A DNA stretch of 64,000 bases, taken from the NCBI GenBank assembly GCA_012838795.1, contig DUOO01000056.1:1-64000 (forward strand), read 5' to 3'. The number at the start of each line of letters is the position of its first letter. The stretch's first letter is position 1. The notes under the pieces were generated by a model, which worked only from the letters and a program-made list of their open reading frames with translations, was not told the DNA's origin and did no database searches. The translations under genes and the position numbers were made by a program. Below are positions 58,538 to 64,000 of the stretch, one piece after another. This DNA comes from Clostridiaceae bacterium (lineage in GTDB: Bacteria > Bacillota > Clostridia > Saccharofermentanales > DTU023).

Positions 58538-58548
58538 CGAAACTTTCG
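58538..58548. promoter_or_regulatory. palindromic operator-like site CGAAACTTTCG
   Basis: second CGAAA-N-TTTCG palindrome exactly 150 bp from the first. Confidence 0.6.
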
Positions 58549-58614
58549 TAAGCTATGTTATGTCGCGAAATTAGTTCTGATTATTGTTTTATTGAGTTGT
58601 CTTAAAAATAAAAA

Positions 58615-58632
58615 AGAGGCCAAAAAGCCTCT
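58615..58632 (-). terminator. rho-independent terminator downstream of the half-size ABC ATPase
   Basis: minus strand AGAGGC-TTTTTG-GCCTCT followed by TTTTTATTTTT. Confidence 0.88.
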
Positions 58633-58706
58633 GATATGATATTTTTGTTATGTTGACTTAATAATTAAAAGATATCTGAAAGCATCCTGTAGAATAAAGA
58701 ACTCAT

Positions 58707-59507
58707 TCAGACTGCAAAACTCATGATTTTTTCTTGATTTATTTCATCGCCTTCTAAAATATTAACAATATGCCCTTCTTTCATTATGGCAACTCTGTCA
58801 CTCATATTGATTATCTCCGGAAGTTCTGAAGAAATTATAATTATCGATGCCCCGGATTTAGCTAAATTATTAACAATATTATATATATCAGATTTAATAT
58901 TTATATCCATACCCTTGGTCGGTTCATCAAGAATCAAAATTAAGGGATTTGTTTCTAGATATTTAGCAATGACAATTTCTTGTTGATTTTCTTCGAAAAA
59001 GTCAAACATTTTTTGTTCAGTGTTGGAAGTATGAATATCCAGCTTGTTTGTTCTTTTCAATAATATTCTTTCTTCTTTATTTTTATTCAAGTAAATAAAT
59101 TTAATAAATGTTTCCAAAATACCTATCTTGGTATTAATACTCACTGAGTTATTAAGGATTAAACTTTCTTCTTTATTTTCCGGAACCAGTACCAGTCCGG
59201 CATTAAGAGAATCTTTCGGACTATGCTTTAAGGGAAGTTCTTCTCCGGCTATTATTATTTCACCTGAATCAGCCAGCTCAATACCGAAGATTGCTTTAGC
59301 AAGTTCAGACCGGCCTGATCCGACCATTCCTGATATTCCCAGTATTTCGCCTTTTTTTAAATCGAAATTAATATCGTTAAAAACCCCTTTTTTTGACAAT
59401 CCTTTGACTTCTAAACAAACTTCAATCCCGGGAACAGAGTCTTTCATGTAGAATTCCTCCAGAGTTCTTCCTGCCATCATAGATGCTAATTTTCTTTTAT
59501 CTGTCAT
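58707..59507 (-). pseudogene. half-size RbsA-like ABC ATPase (C-terminal NBD only), probable remnant
   Basis: 266 aa beginning in the inter-NBD linker (LASMMAGRTLEEFY); Walker A GMVGSGRSEL present; signature LSGGNQQK replaced by FFEENQQE. Confidence 0.7.
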
Positions 59508-59920
59508 TGATATTTTATTTGTCTCTCTTAATTTTTGTTTTTCTCCATTAAGAAATATTTTGCCTTTTTACTTCACTACGATAAAAAAAGAATTTTCAAA
59601 GATTAAAACTATATAGGGCAAAATTTCAAAAATAAAACAAGCATATGTATTCGAAAATTGCCCTATTCAGACAGATCAATATTTACACTGTTTTGTAATG
59701 GTTAATCTACTAGATGAAAACATGACTTATAATTTTAAAACAAGTTTTTAAATTATATTCTCAATCATCTCGAGTATAATCAGAAAGGGTTTCTTTCTTG
59801 ACTATTTTTATTGATACAAAAACTTCTTTTTTCCTCTCCTTTTTTCACAACTTCTAAAACAAGTTAGAAAATCATTAATAAATTAAATTTTTGATTACAC
59901 GAAAGAAAATCTATTTCATA

Positions 59921-60541
59921 TTATCTTTCTTGTTGCAAATCAAAATGTTTCATATATTCTTTTTCTTCCGGCAAATATTTTCTTTTTGTATCGACTACTT
60001 CGCCATTATTCCATTTTCTGTCTTCAACATCATCCGTTGTACCGATTACGGTAATATTGGCCTGGCGGTGTCTGGCTCGAACATGATCCCAATCAATAAA
60101 GTAAATATGAGCAAATTGTCCTTTGTCTAATACAAAATCTTTAATTGTCAAAGTCTCACTACGGCCAAAAAACACGGAACGAAGATGACCATCTGTGTTC
60201 ATACTTGTATAGTCACCCGGTTCGCCGACATATCTGCCAAACTGAGAATGGATAGGACCCGGATGTCTATAATCATTTTCTTCAACATAATCCGGAATAA
60301 GTTCTCTCATAATATCAAGCAAGTCATGTTGTAAATATTCCAAATCAAAACTGTCAATATCATGTGAACATTCTTGAATCATAACTGAACAAGTTGTATG
60401 GTGTGATGCTACAGTGCAAATGCCGTTTTTTATGCCTGATGCTTCAACTATTTCAACTACTTCTTTCGTTATGTCGTGAAATGTCGGTATCCAACCGCGA
60501 GATTCTAATTCTACTTCTTTTTGAAAAACTTTAAACTCCAT
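59921..60541 (-). CDS. YjbQ/UPF0047 family protein
   Basis: GICTVASHHTTCSVMIQE, HDLLDIMRELIP; typical YjbQ motifs though longer than usual. Confidence 0.82.
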   Translation of the reverse strand: MEFKVFQKEVELESRGWIPTFHDITKEVVEIVEASGIKNGICTVASHHTTCSVMIQECSHDIDSFDLEYLQHDLLDIMRELIPDYVEENDYRHPGPIHSQFGRYVGEPGDYTSMNTDGHLRSVFFGRSETLTIKDFVLDKGQFAHIYFIDWDHVRARHRQANITVIGTTDDVEDRKWNNGEVVDTKRKYLPEEKEYMKHFDLQQER

Positions 60542-60613
60542 AGGTCCTCCTGAAAATTATTCTAAACTTAATACTTTTTTATTGTTTGTCTTTCTTCTTG
60601 TTTCTAAATTTAA

Positions 60614-61318
60614 TTATTTATTAATTCTACTTTCCCAACCGCGTCGCACTGCCGAGATCATATCTCTGACAATCGCTTCTTTATCTTCGGCATTCGCAAT
60701 GGCACTTGATGATCCGGTCGCATCTGCTCCGTATTCCATTACTCTAAACACATCATTTCCATCTGAAATTCCTGCAGCCTGCAAAACTAAAATATCCGGA
60801 TTGATGGCATGTATTACTTCAAGTGATTTTTTCATATATGACAAATCACTGGTTTGCCCCGTACCGATCAATTCCGTAGGTTCAGCAACAATGATATCCG
60901 GAGCCAAATGCGCAACTGCTTGGATTTCCGGAATGGAACTTGCACATACGACAGTAAACAGCCCTACCTCTTTCGCACGTTTAATCGTTGCTTCCAATAC
61001 TGAATAGCGCAAAGGTTTTTCCACATGATTCAACATGACTCCGGATACTCCGACAGCTTTCAATGATTCCGGTAAAATGTCCGCCAAGCCTCTTCCGGGT
61101 AAAATAGGATCCATGTGCGGAGCAGTTACCAAAAGATTGCTTGTTCTTTCAACTACTTTTTGAATGTTCACAAAAGGGCATGTGAAAATGACCTGTACAT
61201 CAAATTCGATCGATGCTCTGTCTGCAATTTCGGCCAACTCGATAATATCATCTCCGTACAAATATGATTTGGGACCGATCTCAAAAAACGGTGGTTTTAT
61301 TATTAAATCATTCTTCAT
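60614..61318 (-). CDS. triosephosphate isomerase-family protein
   Basis: GVSGVMLNHVEKPL, IIVAEPTELIGTGQT; archaeal-type/TIM-like short form. Confidence 0.78.
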   Translation of the reverse strand: MKNDLIIKPPFFEIGPKSYLYGDDIIELAEIADRASIEFDVQVIFTCPFVNIQKVVERTSNLLVTAPHMDPILPGRGLADILPESLKAVGVSGVMLNHVEKPLRYSVLEATIKRAKEVGLFTVVCASSIPEIQAVAHLAPDIIVAEPTELIGTGQTSDLSYMKKSLEVIHAINPDILVLQAAGISDGNDVFRVMEYGADATGSSSAIANAEDKEAIVRDMISAVRRGWESRINK

Positions 61319-61322
61319 TTTT

Positions 61323-61925
61323 TCATTTCACCTTATCACCAAGTGTTTCACCTACTGCACCGCCGGGATGAATTAAACCGAATTGTTCAAGTGTAAATCC
61401 TGTTTTTACAATTATTCCCGACAATATCGCATCCAATATTAAACCGACAACTAAATTACTCGTTGTTGCCATAATATTCAGAGGATCACTCTCACGTGTA
61501 ATAGGCATCGGTATAACCACGTCCGAAGCATTGGCTAACACTGAATCAAGATTTTCAGTTAAGCCAATCAAGGTAGCCTCTTTTTTCTTGACTACATCAA
61601 TTATCGGTAAAAGCTCTGCAGTTTTACCTCCTCTTGAAATCATAATCACAACATCATCTTTTTTGATAAATCCTAAACCGCCATGTACAGCTTCAGACGG
61701 GTACATATATTTTGCGGAAATTTCTACGCAACATAATGAATGTGAAAATTTTCCTGCTGCAAAACCGGACGAACCGCTTGCACAAGTAACTACTCTGGGC
61801 GATGAGCTGATCAGATCAATTGCCGCAACCAGTGCTTTTTGGTCAACATTATTCAATACATAATCGACCGCATCCCGTTGAATTTTTATCGAGTCTATTG
61901 CCGCTTCTAAAACTTTGTCTTGCAT
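61323..61925 (-). CDS. SIS-domain sugar isomerase (KdsD/hexuloisomerase-like)
   Basis: CASGSSGFAAGKFSHSL, VIMISRGGKTAELLPIID. Confidence 0.82.
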   Translation of the reverse strand: MQDKVLEAAIDSIKIQRDAVDYVLNNVDQKALVAAIDLISSSPRVVTCASGSSGFAAGKFSHSLCCVEISAKYMYPSEAVHGGLGFIKKDDVVIMISRGGKTAELLPIIDVVKKKEATLIGLTENLDSVLANASDVVIPMPITRESDPLNIMATTSNLVVGLILDAILSGIIVKTGFTLEQFGLIHPGGAVGETLGDKVK

Positions 61926-61926
61926 A

Positions 61927-63087
61927 TTACACTTTCTTTCCTTTAAAAATAATATCCTGCAAATCTATTTCACCGTTTTGTTCGTAATCAAAAACCAATA
62001 AATTTGCATAACGTCCCGGAGAAACTGAGCCGATATCATTCGTCATTCCGATTGCTTCCGCAGGATTGTAAGTAGCCATTCTGAAAGCATCGACCAAACT
62101 TACTCCCGTTTGTCTTCAGACATTGGTAACAGCTTTATCCATGGTTAAAGCACTGCCCATCAATTCACCGTCGTCGGTATAATTAACATCATTGATACCT
62201 TCATAAACCGGCGGGGCTGCGTATTCTGCAACAGTTGAGTCGGTAATAATAATTGTTTTATCAACGCCTTTAATTTTGATGATTAATTTGAGCATGTCAT
62301 ATCTGACATGTGAACCGTGATAATCAACAATAACTTCTGCATAAACACCGTCATCAAGCCAAACACTTTCATCGACACCGATCTCTCTCGTTCCTAAAAA
62401 TTTCGGAGGATCAACAAAACGTCCTGAAGCATTTGTCAAATGAGTTCCGATTTTCAGTCCGCTTGGAAATAATGTACTGATATGTTCACGCGAAGCTTCG
62501 GAATGACCTACTTGAAAAATGGTTTTTCCTTTTGTTGCCGCTTGGATATCCGCAACCATTTGATTAATATTTTCTAATTCCGGAGCTATTGTCCATGTTT
62601 TAATCAAGCCTTTACCCGCTTTAAGATATTCATAGTATTCTTCTCTTTTCGGTATGCGAGAACGATCTCTATATGCCCCATATTTCGGATTCATATAAGG
62701 ACCCTCCATATGAATACCGATGACCGTGGTATCAGGGTCTTCTTCTACACCGTCTGCTATTGCAATAACGGAATCCAGCACTTCTTCATGAGTCGGAAGT
62801 AATCTGGCAGTGGCCATTATACTGGTTGTACCATGGGCAAGATGGGATCTGGAAACGGCTACCGGATCATCATAAAACCAATTGTCTTTATCTCCGTGAC
62901 AATGAATATCCACAAATCCCGGACCTACATATTTACCTTCAACATCGATAATTTTACAATCTGAAGGTAAAGCTACATTGTCATCAGGAAAAACATTAAT
63001 AATTCTGTCATCTTCAATTAATATTGAGTGTTTTTCCAGCATTCTGTCAGGTAAAATCACTCTGGCATTTTTGATACAAGTATACAT
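61927..63087 (-). pseudogene. nagA: N-acetylglucosamine-6-phosphate deacetylase (NagA) with in-frame TGA
   Basis: ORF 62116..63087 has PGFVDIHCHGDKD, HMEGPYMNPKYGAY; same frame continues past TGA (62116-62118) as RQTGVSLVDAFRMATYNPAEAIGMTNDIGSVSPGRYANLLVFDYEQNGEIDLQDIIFKGKKV then TAA. Confidence 0.85.
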
Positions 63088-63114
63088 AGTCTATTCTCCT
63101 TATTACCGCAGATC

Positions 63115-64000
63115 TTAATATTGGAATTCATAATCCGGTACAACCGGTGCTGCAATTGTTTCGGTTACATAAACATCTGCTCCCAACAACTGTAGAATTG
63201 AAGAAGGAACTGAAGGTGTAACAGGCCCGTGAAGTACCAATCTGGAAATTAATCTTTGCCATGCCACAAAAGTTCCGGCTGTTGAAATTCCATGCATTTC
63301 AATTCTTCTCTTTGATGCAGCAACATCACGTGGTCCGATTGTTGCAGCTTTAGGCGGTACATTGGCAATATCACCGCTTGCACCGAAACAGCCATGCAAA
63401 GAATTTTGAGCTATTGTCAAAGGATGTAACGATGTAACCCTGGTACCCATTTTCATAAATTCATCAAGATCACCTGCAAACTCCGGAACATCAGGATCAA
63501 TAAACGCCAAGTGTCCCGACCAGCCGGGTCCGCTGTAACAGACATCCGCTCCGCCGGCTTCTAAAATAAGATCACTATAATGATCGATATTTTCATTTGT
63601 CGGATAAATCAGATTTTCTTCCGGCATTCTCAATTCCGGATCAATATTGCTCAGCAAAAATTTCTTGGTACTGCGAATAAATGAATTCGGATAACTTTCA
63701 TCAGCTATATTGCCGTTTTCGTCCGCCCATTCATCCATGTTAAACGTAATTACGTGTTTGCAATCAATTCTCAGACGATTGATCATCCAAGCTAAATGTT
63801 TATAAGAAGGAGACGGATTAGGAATAATCATTACTGCATTTCTTCCTTCCTCTTTTGCCCGGATAATTGTATTGAGCATATCGGTTACAAAAATCGTATT
63901 CAGCATATCATTCGGAATCACATTGATTTTAAAATCAGGGTTAGAGTGGTTTAAATAATCCTCTCCTTGTAGAGTACGTACACGTTCCAGAACAGATTGA
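63115..64000 (-). CDS. NagB-like protein, 5' end beyond the window
   Basis: FNMDEWADENGN, SGPGWSGHLAFIDP, NSLHGCFGASGDIANVPPKAATIG; frame upstream of the called GTG stays open (QSVLERVRTLQGEDYLNHSNPDFKIN) to the window edge. Confidence 0.82.
   Translation of the reverse strand, partial: QSVLERVRTLQGEDYLNHSNPDFKINVIPNDMLNTIFVTDMLNTIIRAKEEGRNAVMIIPNPSPSYKHLAWMINRLRIDCKHVITFNMDEWADENGNIADESYPNSFIRSTKKFLLSNIDPELRMPEENLIYPTNENIDHYSDLILEAGGADVCYSGPGWSGHLAFIDPDVPEFAGDLDEFMKMGTRVTSLHPLTIAQNSLHGCFGASGDIANVPPKAATIGPRDVAASKRRIEMHGISTAGTFVAWQRLISRLVLHGPVTPSVPSSILQLLGADVYVTETIAAPVVPDYEFQY

Noticed and set aside
59613-59667. Long imperfect inverted repeat (atagggcaaaattt...gaaaattgccctat) as a mobile-element end
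   Set aside because: No transposase, target-site duplication or second end seen; AT-rich intergenic DNA easily gives such pairs.
62116-62118. UGA recoding (Trp/Gly/Sec) as explanation for the nagA in-frame TGA
   Set aside because: Other genes in the window appear to end naturally at TGA (for example the M20 gene at 47967) and genes otherwise read cleanly with the standard code; no SECIS-like evidence was established. A point mutation or sequencing error is simpler.

Overview
AT-rich, low-GC (probably Bacillota-like) carbohydrate-catabolism region. Apart from one + strand gene at the left edge (fucI), essentially all real coding sequence is on the minus strand. From left to right: L-fucose isomerase; a pentose block (XylA-like isomerase, AraA, class II aldolase, FGGY kinase, XylFGH-type ABC transporter); a DUF5107/TPR protein and aldose 1-epimerase; four tandem PIG-L deacetylase genes behind a two-permease CUT2 ABC transporter; an AraC regulator with Gfo/Idh/MocA and DegT genes; a HAD phosphatase; a large subtilisin/vWA/zinc-ribbon membrane protein; alcohol dehydrogenase, FGGY kinase, LacI and M24 genes; an RbsAC/DUF2291/SBP transporter; a polyol-type block (glucitol-PTS-like membrane protein, MtlD-like, PfkB, TIM barrel, AAC(3)-like, M20); a ceramidase-like / FucI-like / LacI / CUT2 block; and an amino-sugar block (two NagB-like, YjbQ, TIM-like, SIS, NagA). 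The strongest unusual signals are: (1) a fourfold ~825-bp tandem amplification of a PIG-L deacetylase gene, with remnants of the neighbouring permease 3' end between copies and mosaic sequence among copies, inside a candidate DegT/Gfo-Idh/AraC/ABC/PIG-L amino-sugar system; (2) a glucitol-PTS IIC + SrlE-membrane-domain fusion with no recognisable IIB domain and no IIA gene in the window; (3) three gene lesions within ~8 kb (permease frameshift, half-size ABC ATPase, in-frame TGA in nagA); (4) several precise repeat-type candidate regulatory sites. No tRNA, rRNA, CRISPR array or transposase was recognised. Family calls are from motif recognition only; no database searches were run.
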